Notes under the pieces: model-generated
The model's input: only the letters and a program-made list of their open reading frames with translations
The model's database searches: none
What the model was told of the DNA's origin: nothing
Program-made: the position numbers and the translations under genes
Part shown: piece after piece, positions 10,501-23,663 of the stretch
Position numbering within the stretch: position 1 is the first letter of the stretch
Layout of the letters: the number at the start of each line of letters is the position of its first letter
From: Quercus robur
Lineage: Eukaryota > Streptophyta > Magnoliopsida > Fagales > Fagaceae
Direction of reading: 5' to 3'
DNA length: 64,000 nt
NCBI RefSeq assembly: GCF_932294415.1
Contig: NC_065536.1
Location: forward strand, 58,889,854-58,953,853

Positions 10501-13337
10501 AACTATACTCAACTCAAACCCACTCCCGCCTTTCCTCTCAAGCCATTCTGGGACTTACTGTTAGGATTCTGGGATGTTCGCGTAGCACCTTTCTATGTTA
10601 GACTCAAAGCTGAACATGACAAGCTATTTGAGGTTGACATTGACATACAGTAACAGGATCTAGACCATTCAAGAAAACAAAAAATTATGTCCCACATATC
10701 TGTGGGATCCATTTGCTACGAAAGAGATGGTTTATACACCAGAAACAGAGTATACAGTCTCTTAGAAAACATGAGAAGACTAACGAACATTCAAGAAATG
10801 ACTAGTAAACACAAGTTATTGCACCCAAAATTGTGACTTGTGTGCATCAGGTAGTGTGTAAGATCATATGTCAATTGGTAGATATGCAAGGTGTACGTAC
10901 ATAACTAGAGTTTTTGTGTGAGGGACTGTTTTATATATATATAATCATAAGCCAAATTAAATTTCTTTTTCTCTTTCATTACGTAGAACAGAAAAATTCA
11001 TCCAAAAAACAAAAGTAGAACAGAAATCTGTCATTATAAAGTGATTTAATTAGTGCAAGTCGGCGGGGATCCTATGGGTCAATGATTAACATTTGCTGTT
11101 TGCAACATTAGGACATGGTTTGTACTTTGTAGTGACCATTTTTAAGGTTGATTATCCCAGAGTTCTAATTCAACTTTAATTGCAGGTTCTAAATTCTAAG
11201 GGTTTTTTTTTTTTTTTCTTTTTTGAGAAGATAAATTCTAAGGTTGATTATCCCAGAGTTCTAATTCAACTTTGATTGCAGGTTCCAAATTCTAATCCTG
11301 GGTGTTGTTGACTTTTTTTATTTATTTATTTGAGAAACACACACATATATGGGAAAGGAAATGAGATAAGGGAATACACTCACACGCCAACACCAAAACT
11401 GCATGCAACAGTTAGTGTTGCGGAGTAAGTGATAAACCCCTTTTCAATATCACACCTTACCGATGTTGGATAACTTGACAATATTAAGTATCTTTTTTTA
11501 TTGGGTGTTGTTGACTTGTAGTAAAGTCTTGAAAATTTTTTATTATAAAATTTTGGATAAGGTTAATGGGTATTCTTAGAGTATTTGTTAATAAATAAAC
11601 AATTGTTAATAAATAATTTTAAGAAAGATTTAATTCATTTTTACGGAAAATATTAAAAAAAAAGTATCAAAATATTTATTTACTTTTTTATTTTTCTATG
11701 CATAAATTGTGTTTAAAAATAACTTTTAAACGGATGCTTTTAACCTTTTTATTTTAATATTTTTTAGGAGATCATTTATTTATTCTAATAATGTTTTTTT
11801 TTACCCTTCACATGATCTAAATCTTTGAAGTAAAAATGTATTTTGTATCAAATGATAAATTCATTTGTTTTTTTATTTTTTATTTTTATTATTATTATTA
11901 TTATTTTTTAAGATAAGGTGTGGCCCTCTAGCCTGCCGTAAACAAAGCAAATGATAAAACAAAACAAGAGAGTAGTAAGAGATAAGATTTAGCCTTGATC
12001 ACGTATTTCGATGTCGACGTCAAGGTTGGGTGAAGGAAGTGGAACACTACAATTTTGATTTTGCTCGGCTGTAAAGAATTTTCTTTCTTTCTATGATCTT
12101 CTTCTTTTCTATTACTTTTTTTATTTTATTAAATAAAGGAGGAAAATTTAAATTAGAATTCTCTAAGACAATATCAATAAACTATTAAGAATTTTGGCAT
12201 AACCATAAAAAACACTACTTTGGATTTTAACATTTGAAGTTTTTTTTTTTTTTTTTTTTGATTAACATTTGAAGTTTGATCTAGCCTTAAAATTCATTTC
12301 ACTATATATAAACAATAATAAACGTTTTTTTTTTTTGGGGGGGCCTTGGTTTGTGACGTTATTGAAGGCATGAAAAAAAGTTTTTTATTTTTTATGTGAA
12401 GCATTTACATAGCCCACAAGTTCTATAAATTTTTGTGGTATATATTATTATATTATTTTTAACATTATTATTTTACTATAAATTATTATTCTTTTTGATT
12501 TTAATAATTTTTGAAAACTATCTTATTTTCTTATGTTTAGTAGCAATCTTAAAATGAATTAGAAAATTATCTTTTAGCTTTCCTTATTTAGTTTTGTGTT
12601 TTTCTTATTTAGTTTTGCATGAGATAAGCAATTGTTTTCTAGAAAATTTTAACATAAAACAAGTTTATTTTATGTCAATCTAAATAAAGAAAGTTAAAAC
12701 TTAAGAGATAGTTTTCTTCTAATCCATTTTCATACGATACTACTAAACATTAATGGTATATATTGAAACAAACGGAGTAATATATGTATAAGCTCTCCCA
12801 TCCAAAAAATATGTCAATCATTTTTTTTTTCAATTTTTTATTAAAATATAAAAATTTATTGAAAAATATATCACAGTTATTAAAACTAACAACAAAAATT
12901 TTCAACAAAAAGCTAGAATCTAGATTGGTGAGGTTTTGATCTTGTAAAATTAATAATTGATACCTAATGAACTTCATAAAGGTGACAAGTCATAATTAGT
13001 GGACAATAAGATTTAATATGAACATATTGTTTGTTTGTTACTACCACTTTTATTCTCCATAAATTATAATTACCCTAGAAAAAATTCCGCACAACTAACA
13101 TAATTTTTCCTTGTGAGTTTGAGTAACCAAAATCAAAAGTGAAAAGAGAGATTATAAGTATTTTAGAAGATTGTGTACAGCTGAGGCAGTACGGCCAATT
13201 GCCGGGACTCCAGGACAAGGGAGAATTAGCGTGTGTTTGGTTCCACTTTTAGGAGCCAAAATGCACTTTTTTTCAGCTGAAAATCCAAACTGTATTTAAT
13301 AAGAAATTATCCCATTATATATTAATTAAATAAAATG
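10501..13337. other. AT-rich non-coding tail of copy A
   Basis: Matches 36785-39761 with many indels. Two A-specific blocks are visible. Positions 11142-11508 contain a 60-bp sequence repeated at 11142-11201 and 11241-11300. Positions about 12380-13060 are replaced by about 200 bp in B. A member of the short MITE family lies at 11553-11745. No coding sequence is supported. Confidence 0.6.
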
Positions 13338-13357
13338 TAAAAACCAGGCTTTTTTTC

Positions 13358-13748
13358 AGCTTAGTTGTGGTCTTGAGATGATGAACCAGGCTGTTGAAGG
13401 TTTGGAGGTTGTCCAACCTGGGTTAGAAGAGAACATTGGCTATTTTAGGGTACCTGAGCAAAGTCATTTTGAGCTCAACAGAAAGCAGTAACACAACAAA
13501 CTGCCATGAGTTTTAGCATGGATTATATGAGTGTTAAGGAAGTAATTGAAGCCCATGCCCAAGAACACGGCTTACTATTCAAGCCTAAGCCAGGCTGGAG
13601 GCATGATGGTCACCAGATCTATGGCTTTGGTAATTTGAGTGTGATAATTGATTCTCTAAATCAAAAGTTATATGCTCAAACTGAGGAAGGGTGGTCCCTT
13701 GTATCCCTTCAAGACTTAGTGGACAAGCACCATAGTTCTCTTTCGTAG
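13358..13748 (+). pseudogene. STIPL1/TFIP11-like (NTR1-type splicing factor) C-terminal fragment
   Basis: The 3' end of a gene for a G-patch spliceosome-disassembly factor of the TFIP11/STIPL1 family. It starts just after a TTTTTTTCAG acceptor-like tract. LEMMNQAVEGLEVVQPG lies near 13372-13425. After a one-base frameshift near 13475-13490, SVKEVIEAHAQEHGLLFKPK and QIYGFGNLSVIIDSLNQKLY follow, to a stop at 13746-13748. The frameshift and lack of the N-terminal G-patch region make it a relic. Its left edge coincides with the point where copy A stops matching copy B, so the duplication junction probably cut the gene. The family was recognised from memory of its conserved tail. Confidence 0.8.
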
Positions 13749-14668
13749 AGACGTTGAGCTCTGTGCTGAGATGGAGTAGTGTTTCTGATTTTTAGATTGT
13801 ATTCATTAGGCAGACATTCACAGGTTAGCTTGTGCTAATTATTTCAGCTTGTCATGGCTGGGATTTTTGTTAGAAGAATAGATATCGAGAATTTAATTGT
13901 CATTGACATTAACATGGTTTTCCATTTTGATTTTCTCTTGTATCAACATTTTCTCAATATTTGAGCCATATATGAGAAACATTTACTCTGCTTTTGCTTT
14001 ATCAAGAAATTAAAATGATATTTATGTTAATCTTGCTTCAAACTAGTGGTTCCATCTATAATATATGATGTTTAGAATAAGTTGGATAAACACAACGAGT
14101 GTTTTTTTCCCCTATGTTTCCAACCCCTTGAAGTAGTTAGTTGTGTAATTAAATAGATATGAATGGTATTGATATGTTGTTTCTCTTCTGGCCACGATTT
14201 TCTTTGAATTGAATATTGGCACTTATATTGCTTTACATAATTTGGTTGTCATTAGTCATTTCCTATTAGTTTGTTGTATTTTTGTTTGCTATTGTTTCAA
14301 ACAGCAAGCAGCTTTCTATAAATTGTCAACATTTTGTAGAGGGCAACCCAAAAAACACGAGTAAGTTTTTTATGTGCATTAAGTGTCCAGAATAACAGAA
14401 GAAGAATATGAAGCTGGAAGCATTTATATTATAGTTATCTAGGTAAGAGGAAAATTAAAATAGAAGTGAAAATAATATTAAATTAATGAAAAGTTGGTGA
14501 TAATACTGATACTAATAATAAAAATAAATATCAAAGATGAAAAAATCTTGTAAAATCCCTGACTAATCCTTGTTTTACCTTTTTCCCTTGGAGAGATTCC
14601 CTTTATGTTCTTTTTTTCCCCTATTGGATAGTTGTGGTTGCTTATTTCTTTTCGGAGGGAAGAAAATG
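13749..14668. other. Non-coding, probable old 3' UTR and intergenic sequence
   Basis: AT-rich sequence following the STIPL1-like stop codon. No gene, repeat or RNA is recognised. Confidence 0.5.
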
Positions 14669-15639
14669 CTAGTGATTGGAAAAGAGGATTTCAATCCTAA
14701 GAATCTTGAAGCAATTGTCACAAACTACCCATACAGAAAGAACTTGCCTAAGGAATATGTTATAAAAGGTATCTTCTGTTACTGTCCGAAGTTGCAGACA
14801 CCAATATATTCACTAAATGTTCCCACCATCTCTAAATGATGTCCTTAACGACTGTCTTTATCATGAACTTGTAACAGAAAGTCAAATACGATTAGCTTTG
14901 ATTGATTTCTTGATGGACTTGTTGAGTTTGCTTCAACTGTGTCAATTTTGTCATCTCTTAAATAAAGTTCAAGTAGTGAAATTATATGCATGCAGGCTTC
15001 AAAGCACCCTTTTGTCACAGGGAAACCTTTCACATGTTCTAATGAGCCTCCCCCAGAGACCCCCTTGTGTGGTAAGTTGATCTCTTTATGAACTTTGTAC
15101 ATTGGTTCATGAAACTGTAACCTGAGTGTACATGATTGTAAATGAATGTAAACACTAAACAGCTATTTTTAGTGCCCTACCACGCATGAAGAGTACTTTT
15201 CTAGACTCTAGACTCAGATTTTTTATGTGATTTCTCTTGATATCCTTTTGCACGTTCTTTTTGAATTAGTAATCCTTTTAAGCTTTGCACAATATTACCT
15301 TTTTTGAGTTTTGGTATATTTTGTTCTGTTATTTTAATAATAAAACTATAAAAGCAATGGTGAATTTGATGTTTGTTCTTACAATGAAGCGTTAAGAGGT
15401 TTGGTGCCTTTGGCTGGAAAGAAATGCTAGAAAATTTGAGTGATGTGAATGGACTATTTTAGAACTGAAATTGCAGTTTTGAGAATCTTGTTTGAAATGA
15501 CAGCGTCAGGATTCTTTTATTTTTAAAACTTATTAGCTTTTATTGGTCAGTGTAATGTTAGAGCTTAGTTGTGATGTACATCTAGTATATGTTCTCTGTA
15601 CTTGGTGCATTCCATTATATTCTAATAAAATTGATTATT

Positions 15640-16260
15640 TGTCAAAAAATGAGGCATTAAGAGGTTCCAATGGGGTGGTTTTTCCATGGAAAAGTGTATG
15701 GCGTACTAAGGCTCCAAAAAACTTGGCTGTCTTTGTGTGAATTGCAGCATGAGGAAAAATTCCTACATTACAATTTTTCAAGGAAAGGAATAATACTGGT
15801 TTAAGTGGAGCTGCATCTACAAATGCAGTGGTGAAACAGTGGATCCCTTTATTAGTGCACTATGCTATTGCCCCAGTATCTTCGATGTTTGGGGTACATT
15901 GGGTGATCTCAGGGGGAGTCATGGATGTAGTTTTTGGGTGGAAGAACTGGTTTGGTAAACATGGCACCCCTTTGCTTAGAATATAGCTCCTCTATGTTTT
16001 ATGTGGGCAATGTGGAGAGCGAGAGGAGCAACCATACTTTAAATGGTGCAGGGAATTTAATTATGGAGAAGAAATCTTCATTCTTGAGTCTTGACGTCTT
16101 TGTTTGAGTGGTCTCGTAACCTTCAAACTAGTAATTTGCATTAGGTGTTAGATTTCATTGATTCTCTTCATTTTAGATTGTAATTTTTTGTCTGTAATTC
16201 TTTGGATGCATCCTAAGTACTTAAAGCTGTTCCTCTATTTGATAAAGGTTATTACTTCTT
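15640..16260 (+). mobile_element. LINE 3' fragment (zf-RVT region) inside the YAK1 relic
   Basis: Translated pieces FPWKSVWRTKAPKNLAVFV, HWVISGGVMDVVFGWKNWFG and MWAMWRARGATIL-like sequence match the C-terminal zinc-binding (zf-RVT) tail of plant LINEs. Several frameshifts and stops are present. It lies between the third and fourth YAK1 exon remnants. It is a different LINE lineage from the relic at 2440-4170. Confidence 0.75.
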
Positions 16261-16515
16261 CTTTTTTTCCCTTTACTAGTTTATGACAAGTGATTTACCT
16301 GAAAGAGATAAAGAAGATTATGAAACATCTACCAATGTATATATTAGTTGCATTTGTAGGTGGGGTGGAAGTGGAACCGATTAAGAGAGAGGTGTCTAAG
16401 GTGGTTTACACATGAAGAAACAAAGACTGATGATTCCCTCCCCTTATAGCCAAAACTCGCTTATAAAACCAAAAGAAAAGACTAATTATTGCATAAGTGA
16501 GAAATAGTAATATGA

Positions 16516-16679
16516 TTAAAATTGGAGTATGCTTTTCTTTTCTTCTTTTTTTGTCATTTCATAGAAGATATATATTCAATGCCATGGTCTTTTTGTCAGG
16601 ACTGGTCCTACATGTTATGATGTATTGATATTAAGAGTCCTTTAGCCATTTATCAGCATTAGGAGTATGCTTTTCTTCT

Positions 16680-16710
<31 letters not shown>

Positions 16711-16830
16711 TTTTTTTTTTTTTTTTTTGGATCATTTCATAAAAGAAATATATGCAATACTAAGATCTTTTTGGTAGGACTGGTCCTCCATGTTATGATG
16801 TAATGGTATTAGGAGTCCTTTTTGCCATTT
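16516..16830. repeat. Direct duplication with (CTT)n tract
   Basis: A roughly 150-bp sequence ending GGACTGGTCCTACATGTTATG..GAGTCCTTT occurs at about 16516-16650. It recurs diverged at 16666-16830, where a (CTT)n tract (16676-16702) followed by a T-run has expanded. Confidence 0.7.
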
Positions 16831-16873
16831 TTTTAATTTACTCTCCTTTTATGGGTTTACTAATGATGATGTA

Positions 16874-17244
16874 GAATTTCAAGGAAAGAATCTAGCATTT
16901 GGTAAATTAGGGTTAGGGTTTGTAGAAATTTAGGAATTTTGTTGAAGTTGAATGGGAATTAAGAACTCACAAATTTGATTGTACTTGCTGGAAATTTATG
17001 AACTTTGCAATGATTCTTGTTTTTGATGTATAATTAGAACTTGATAGCTGGATTTGAGTTTATTAAACTCTAGAAGTTGTGGTGCTTTCATTCACTACGA
17101 GTGATTCCTAGGAACCTACAAGTATGATCTAGTAGTTATTTTATGCTTTTCTTTGTTATGCTTTTGATTTCCATAGCAATATTCCGGAACTATACAAACC
17201 CTAACCCTAATTTCCTAAATTCTAGAATCTTCCCTTTGACATTT
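16874..17244. mobile_element. Inverted-repeat element with telomere-like arms
   Basis: Arms of about 50 bp face each other. Each contains AAATTAGGGTTAGGGTTTG (16904-16922, and reversed at about 17195-17213) and a diverged TCTAGCATTTGG/TCTAGAATTTAGG part. Total length is about 370 bp. No clear target duplication is found. It is probably a MITE in an old YAK1 intron. Confidence 0.55.
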
Positions 17245-17354
17245 AACATCAACTAGTTAATATGTTTTACTGTATTATGAATTATTAATACACAATTAAT
17301 GGGCTAATGGTACTTATCTGTTTTTGTAAATAATAACTAATACTCATCCCATCG

Positions 17355-17392
<38 letters not shown>
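17355..17392. repeat. A38 homopolymer
   Basis: A run of 38 A, followed by a second ACTAATACTC copy of the sequence just before it (near 17335). This could be a retroposed poly(A) tail with a short target duplication, but no retroposon body was recognised. Confidence 0.7.
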
Positions 17393-17394
<2 letters not shown>

Positions 17395-17716
17395 AATACT
17401 CTTGTTTAAAACCAAACTCTTTTCAGATTATTAAGGTTTTATTGCAATATACTATTTGACTTATGAAGTTCCCTGACTTCCCTCATTTCTATATGTTAAT
17501 ATTAATATGCATATCCAGCTGGATATTTCATGCAATCTGTACATTTTTTATTCATATAGAAGTTACTGTACATATAGCAAGTATTTCTCTTGTCCATGTG
17601 TTTGTATATTCATCTGTGTACTGTGTGTGTGTTTAGCCTGTTGCTAAAAATATCAAGGTTGACCATCACCTAGGTGGAGGGCATTGGTTTGCTGCTGGTC
17701 TCTCTCCTAATGTTAG

Positions 17717-19014
17717 CCTCCCATTCCTTCAATTATTCCATCGTTTTGATTGTTGGAGGTTGTTCGTTTCTATTGATATGTCTCATATAGCATTACCACA
17801 TTATATCAATATTTATATTAACTTTAGTATGTACTATGTAGGACTCTTCTCATTAAGAGTAAGCGTGTGGTGATCTAATGACTAAACTACAATTGCTAAA
17901 TGCCAGTTTGGTCACTTACTTTAGCCCAATATAAGAATGTTTACAGCCATGCAAAAGAATTATATTATGGTGTCATAGCACATGAAATGATGAAATCACA
18001 CATGGGTTGAGATGTATGCTTCGTGCATTATGCTCATATATGTATGCATATACGTCTACATCTAAATGTCCATGGTGATCCTTTTGATTCTCCTTGTTGA
18101 TGCCTAAATGCTATCAGTGGACATGAGTTCAGATTATAAATTTTGGATCATTTCAGGGCAGTAAATGACAATTTAATGCCTTGCTTGGTAAATTGAAGTA
18201 TTTTGTAGATGAACATTATTAATTCTTCTGTGTAATAAGGAAATGTTGGATAATAGAATTGAAAGGGATAGTCAAGGTATATATATATATGAAATTTGTG
18301 ATACCAATCGAGATGCATTGTGTGGGTTAAAATTATGATTTCCTCCACTTTAAAAGATCCTTAGCCAACTCTTTGGCAAATGCTTTAACAATAACTTGAT
18401 TGCATTTCCAATCATTCGTGTAAAATTTCAGGTGAGGCCTTGCATGCTTGTTGGGTGAAGCCCTATAAGTATGCAGCCATTATCACGTGATTAGCTCATG
18501 GGAACTAGTGGGATTAAGAATGTGATGGGTTAGGAGGAGGGAATTAAACCTCAAATAACACTTAAGGTGGAAAAAAAAACATGCAACTCTAGTGATTTAC
18601 AGTGAGATATTTATTCTTGTTTTCCAGTTCTAGCCAAACAGTGCAGCCTTGTAATCAAGTAAAGACTTAGATAGGGAACTCACTGTTTTCTTTTTGCCAC
18701 ACCGATCCTGAAACATTTAGCCTTGAGTTGAAAATTACTGAATAATTCTGTTATAGTTCATGACAGGATATGATTGTTTGCATTATGATGTGAACTCATG
18801 CACATGTATATACACAATTGGTTAAAGATGTAATGCTATACAAATAACAATCTTTGATTTAATATGTATTCTTGCCCTGAAGAGGCTCTTCGTCATAAAT
18901 AATTATAAATAAAGAAAAGTATTCTTACTATTCTACAATTTAACTGCAAAATAACCTCTTTGATGTTACGATGCATTAAAGAGTTGGTGATTATTGATTC
19001 AATTCCATTTCATA
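17717..19014. other. Non-coding spacer between YAK1 and RH22 relics
   Basis: AT-rich with scattered short repeats. I see no coding, RNA or mobile-element signature. Confidence 0.5.
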
Positions 19015-20236
19015 TTGAAGCAGAGGTGGATTGAAGTTACAATTGAGACTCAGGTGGATGAACTCATAAGTGCTGAAAATCAAGGTTTTATATCTAAAAC
19101 TCTTGAATTCCAAACCATGGTGTTTGCAAACACTGTTGAGGCTGTGGAAGCAGTGGCAAATATATTGTTGAAAGATGGGATTCACGGTACTGTTACCATA
19201 AGGATGTCTCCTTGGAGTGGTGAGTAAACAATTAGTCACTTTAATAACTCCATGTCAATAGAGTAAATCTAAATAGGAAAAAAAATTCTATAATATGATG
19301 GACACTCTTATCCAAAATAAAATAATATGATGGACACAGATTTCTAAAACTAGTGCAAGATAATAAAATTAGAAGTTTCTCAATATCAGAAAATTTTTGA
19401 ACCCCCCTCCCCCCAAAAAATGTATATATCACCATGAGTACTTTGTAGCCAGAGGAAACTATGAAAAACATTCTTAGTATTAGTGAGATTAGGCTTAGTA
19501 TGGGATCCTACAGTTGGAAACTCCAGCAGATCTTTCGTTTTTCTCTTGCATGCTCTTCCGTCATGTGACCTCTTGTACTATTAAAAGTAGCGTGCTTCCT
19601 TCAAATTGTTTTTACAATTTTGTTTTCTGTGGGGTTTTATGAATAGATAGAGGACTTAGAACTATTGAAATTTATCTATCTATTCCAGGCAAACTTTGCT
19701 ACTTCTGCTGTAGAATTTTTTCATAGGGTTGGTCACAGTGCTAGAGTGGTCAGTTTGGACTTGTCACTATCCTATACACTAAATCCAAATGGGATCTTGT
19801 TGCTGTAGTTCGTTGAGCAGAGGAACTTGGTCAGCCTGTAGTAATTCTTGAAACTTGTAATTTGATACTTGAAGATGTGTTTCTGATGAATAGGCTGATT
19901 TTATGCTACTTAGGCCTAGATTTTAAACAACTAACAATGATCCAGCAATTCTATTTATTCCCACTAAAGTAGTGTTGCTTAATGTGATGTTGGATACTTA
20001 GTAATGTACAACTTAGTCAAAATTACAATTCTCATTGATTTTTTTTTATCATACATGAATGCAAGTCTTAGTTTTCTTTATCATACATGAATGTAAGTCT
20101 TAGTTTGCTATTGATGGATTGCAAATTCCATGTGTGGTTCCCTATCTATTTGTTGCCAATATTTGAACATTCTTATGTCTGCAGGAGGCAGCATTTAGCA
20201 GGAAAAGAAGCTTCCAAAACAAGCTTAAGAAGAGAG
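19015..20236 (+). pseudogene. RH22-like DEAD-box RNA helicase relic
   Basis: Two exon remnants. The first (19015-19219) encodes LKQRWIEVTIETQVDELISA and MVFANTVEAVEAVANILLKD, then in a shifted frame YCYHKDVSLE, ending at a GTGAGT donor. This is the start of the helicase C-terminal domain of RH22-type DEAD-box proteins. The second (20185-20236) follows a TCTGCAG acceptor, encodes EAAFSRKRSFQNKLKKRG and ends at GTAAC; it fits the basic C-terminal tail. The frameshift in exon 1, and the lack of the exons with the SAT and HRIGR-type motifs, show that it is dead. The subfamily name is from memory. Confidence 0.75.
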
Positions 20237-21546
20237 GTAACACTGTAACTTGGATTTGGGAAAATTATCATATTTGCATAAACATGAAGTGTATATACTG
20301 CAAATATATTAAATGATGCACTCACACATCAAATTTTATAGTAGAATAAAATTTGCATTTTTTATTTGGGTACAAATACTCTGAAATTTCCAATAGCTAG
20401 AGAAGTACAGTTTTGTTATGATACTAAATTTGAGCTTATACTTATGATTTAGCGGGTCTAGCCAAAGCCAGGGACGTGTCAATTGTTGAAGAGAATGTGT
20501 TCTAGGATAAAATGACTAGATTATGAGGAACTTGGTATGTAAAGAAACATAACTTGTTTATATATATACAAAGGAATCCTAGCAATGTAAATGGTACAAT
20601 ATTTATCTCTTTGAATTATATATATCTAATTAATACAAAGGTCACAAAGTGATATCTCTCTCTCTAGATTTGAATGTGTTCCTTACTTTCTTGGTCCAAA
20701 AATGTTCACTTTATACAGTCCTTGGGTCAATTATTAGAGTTCCATTCTACATCTTTAGACAGACTCCCATTTAAAAATGTTCCTTTCACTCTTGTTACTA
20801 AATGTTCCCATTTTACTTCCCCAGTCATCTTAGGTTGCATTTTAATATCAAGCAACCACCCATTAATTCTTATGTCAGTTATTAATGATGTAGGACCTCT
20901 TGTCTTTCCATATTTACATGAGTTGATATATAGATATGTATCTCCAGTTCGTGGGTCTAGTAGAATCTAGAGGTTAAGATCTAACTCAAACGTGTTCCAC
21001 AAGCCTGTTAACTGTTAAGTGATGATTTCTTTTGCACAAGCTGATAATTTAGTGGGAAATAATTTACTGTGTGGTACACTTTGTGGTTATGCTAATTGAT
21101 TTTGTTGGACCTGATCGATGCTGATTGATTGAGCAATCAGACTATCACAGAGATTTATTTCCATATTTAATGTAATTTTATTATGAGTTATTTCCTTTCC
21201 ATGTATGGTGTAATTTGGAACCTTCCTTAAAGGTTCCTAGAATTTCACTTTTATAGAGGCTTGACCATGGATTAATAAAATTTTATTTATAAATTTTCTT
21301 CCAATGCTTGGTGTCTACTCCAACCAAACCAAGATACTACTGCCTAGATTTCATTTTTTTTTTCTTTCACCAGTTGATGCCAACTGTAAGTAACTCTAAT
21401 TGAGTACTCCTAGGTAGGCTAGGTTATTCCCTTTTGAGAGTTCATTGTGTTGCATCACTCTGATCTTGAAAGCTCCCCACCTCTCCTTCTTGTATGTTTT
21501 AAGATAAGTTTGGAAGATCAGTTTACTAAAGCAATTCTATAAAATT
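20237..21546. other. Non-coding spacer up to copy B
   Basis: AT-rich sequence with no recognised gene. If the duplication is a simple tandem one, this block should match sequence just upstream of base 1. Confidence 0.5.
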
Positions 21547-23055
21547 TTATTTCTGTTAATCCTACAAACATTGAAGTTGGATAGCTTGAATGAAAATGAA
21601 TTCGGGATAATTGTTGGGAAAAGTACAATTGTGAAACATGTTGAGAATTATCGAACACAACTTTGAGGCCATTTGCGGTGCGAGAAAAATAGAATTTTCC
21701 CCCCATTGTTGCTGCACATTACGGCCTTTCTTATTTAGTTATTTGCATTCATTCATAGCTTAAAAATACAAATTCTTCCACAAGGTTGTTATATTGTATG
21801 AGATTGAGGGTCTTGTTGGCTGTCACTCCCTATATTGTATTTACATATGCAATATGGTATCAATATAAAACATGGGACATGTTTTGTTCATGGACGTATC
21901 TACCTTCTTCACGCTCCAAACTCAAAACACTTCAATTCATGTAAAACTACGACAAAATTTAGCTGTCATGTTATGAAACGACACACACTTTAATAACCAT
22001 CAAATGACACACACATGATAGTTTAATAACACCCACACACGTGTGTTATGAAACAACACACAATATCTCAGTAATGCAAAAGAAACCCAAAAAAAATTAC
22101 GATTTATTGAGGTGTCAAAGTGATTCATATATAATATCATATTGACATGAGCCACACCATACCACATTATAGCTTATTTGGATTGAGGAGGAGAGAGGGG
22201 AAGTAGGGTAGAGTTGGCCAGAAATTAGCCTAATTTCTTGTTAACTCTACTTTACTCTTCATCAATTCAAACAAGCCATTAATTTATGCTAATTAGAGCT
22301 TTTAATATCAACCATTTGCGAATTTTTTTAGGCTAGTCTTATTGAATGTTTTTTTAAAAGTGGAACAAGGACAAAATATGTGATGCCAGATTTGGGCTCT
22401 GTCGCTTTGGGCACTCGATGTGTCACCACTCAACCTCCAGTTTTCCAATGGTAGAATAGGATTCCAACGGACAACACGTGGTGGACTTTTGCTGTTTTAG
22501 ACATGAGAGCTACTGGCCGTCAGTTGATCCTTTTTTAGGTTGAGTAGATAAGGCTTTTTAGCTAGGTATGTCTTTGATATTTGTGGACATGATTGATTTA
22601 TTTATTGGGCAAGTATGCTCATCTAGAAGAAATATTAGGTCTTGATAGGTATCTGACTGCATATAATGGAGAGTAGATTCAATCAATAGATAGCCCCCCT
22701 TGCCCCCTCTGTTGATTGAATTGTATTCATATCTAACAGTGGGATTCCAACAGCAGGACAATGCTGAAAACTATGTTTAAATTAATGTTAGACTCAAAAT
22801 AATTCCATGTGATTCATCAGTAAGTATTGTGGGGTTTTAAGGAGAACAAAGAATATGTATTTAAGACGGAAAGTGGAAATTAAACGTACATGTTGATAAT
22901 GTGTGAAATGAAATGGCTAAATGTATTAATTAAAAGAGTGGCTAAAGATGTACCTTGGAGAATTTGAAGATGAAGAGGGAGAAAAGAATTTGAACATGTT
23001 GTCACTTATGATAAATTATATCGCAAGTTGAAGATGAAGAGGGAGAAAAGAATAT
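21547..23055. other. Gene-free left flank of copy B
   Basis: Matches 1-1530. Near 23050 it runs directly into the LINE flank without the 847-bp element present in A, so it records the pre-insertion state. Confidence 0.75.
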
Positions 23056-23663
23056 TTATAAACTTGCTAAACAATGGAAATGAAAACAAGAAACTTAAAT
23101 GGTGTTTGGTACATTAAAAATGAAGATCAAGGAGTGAAGAGATGGAAAAGTTTTTCTTACAAACATGTTTATGAAAGCGAAGTGAAAAATTGGAGAGACT
23201 TGGGTAGAGGATAGAAACTGTAGATTTGCTTGAAGAATTAGGATAAATAATGTAAGGGATGCAAAAAGATAGGGGACCAAATGAAATCCCCATTGAAGTT
23301 TGGAAGTGCCTAGGGGATGCAAGATGTATATTGGTTCACAAGCTTTTTCAATAAGATCTTAACTATTAACAAAAATGTCTAGTAAGTGGTTGAGAAGTAT
23401 TTTAATATCTATTTACAAGAACAAAAGAGATATTCAAAATTGTATAAATTACCATGAAATTAAACTTATGAGCCACAGTATGAAACTTTAAGAGAGAGTG
23501 AGTGAACATAGATTAAGACATGAAACAACAATATCAAATAATCAATTTGGTTTTATGCAAGGATAATCTACTATGCTAGATGTTTTCTTACTTACATTTA
23601 TTGGAAAAATATAAAGAGGTCTGTAAAGATCTTGACATGATTTTTATTGACCTAGAGAAAAGC

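Larger units (their letters stand above)
1..13337. repeat. Duplicated segment, copy A (right part of unit 1)
   Basis: Base 1 aligns with base 21547, and the match continues, with insertions and deletions, to about 13337, which pairs with 39761. Shared landmarks in order are the AT-rich left flank, a LINE relic with a MULE-type MITE inside, a minus-strand UGT gene, MITE-rich 5' flank, and an AT-rich tail ending in TTAATTAAATAAAATG. In the UGT exons I count by eye 32 substitutions in about 1373 aligned bases (about 2.3 percent). The left end lies outside the window. The copy-to-copy offset grows from 21546 to about 26424 because B has gained more sequence. Confidence 0.95.
14669..17716 (+). pseudogene. 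YAK1-like (DYRK family) protein kinase relic
   Basis: Four exon remnants of a plant YAK1-type dual-specificity kinase, in order, with intron traces. Positions 14669-14767 encode IGKEDFNPKNLEAIVTNYPY then RKNLPKE. Positions about 14866-14930 encode ESQIRLALIDFL, with the frame broken just after. Positions 14996-15071 sit between a TGCAG acceptor and a GTAAG donor and encode ASKHPFVTGKPFTC then PPPETP. Positions 17637-17716 encode PVAKNIKVDHHLGGGHWFAA. These match the end of the kinase domain and the start of the C-terminal tail. The catalytic core is absent, frames are broken, and a LINE 3' end sits in the third intron, so no active kinase can be made. Confidence 0.82.

Noticed and set aside
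16904..17213. Interstitial telomere track
   Set aside because: Only two TTAGGG units occur per arm and they are mirrored at both ends of one element. The plant telomere unit TTTAGGG is not repeated in tandem.
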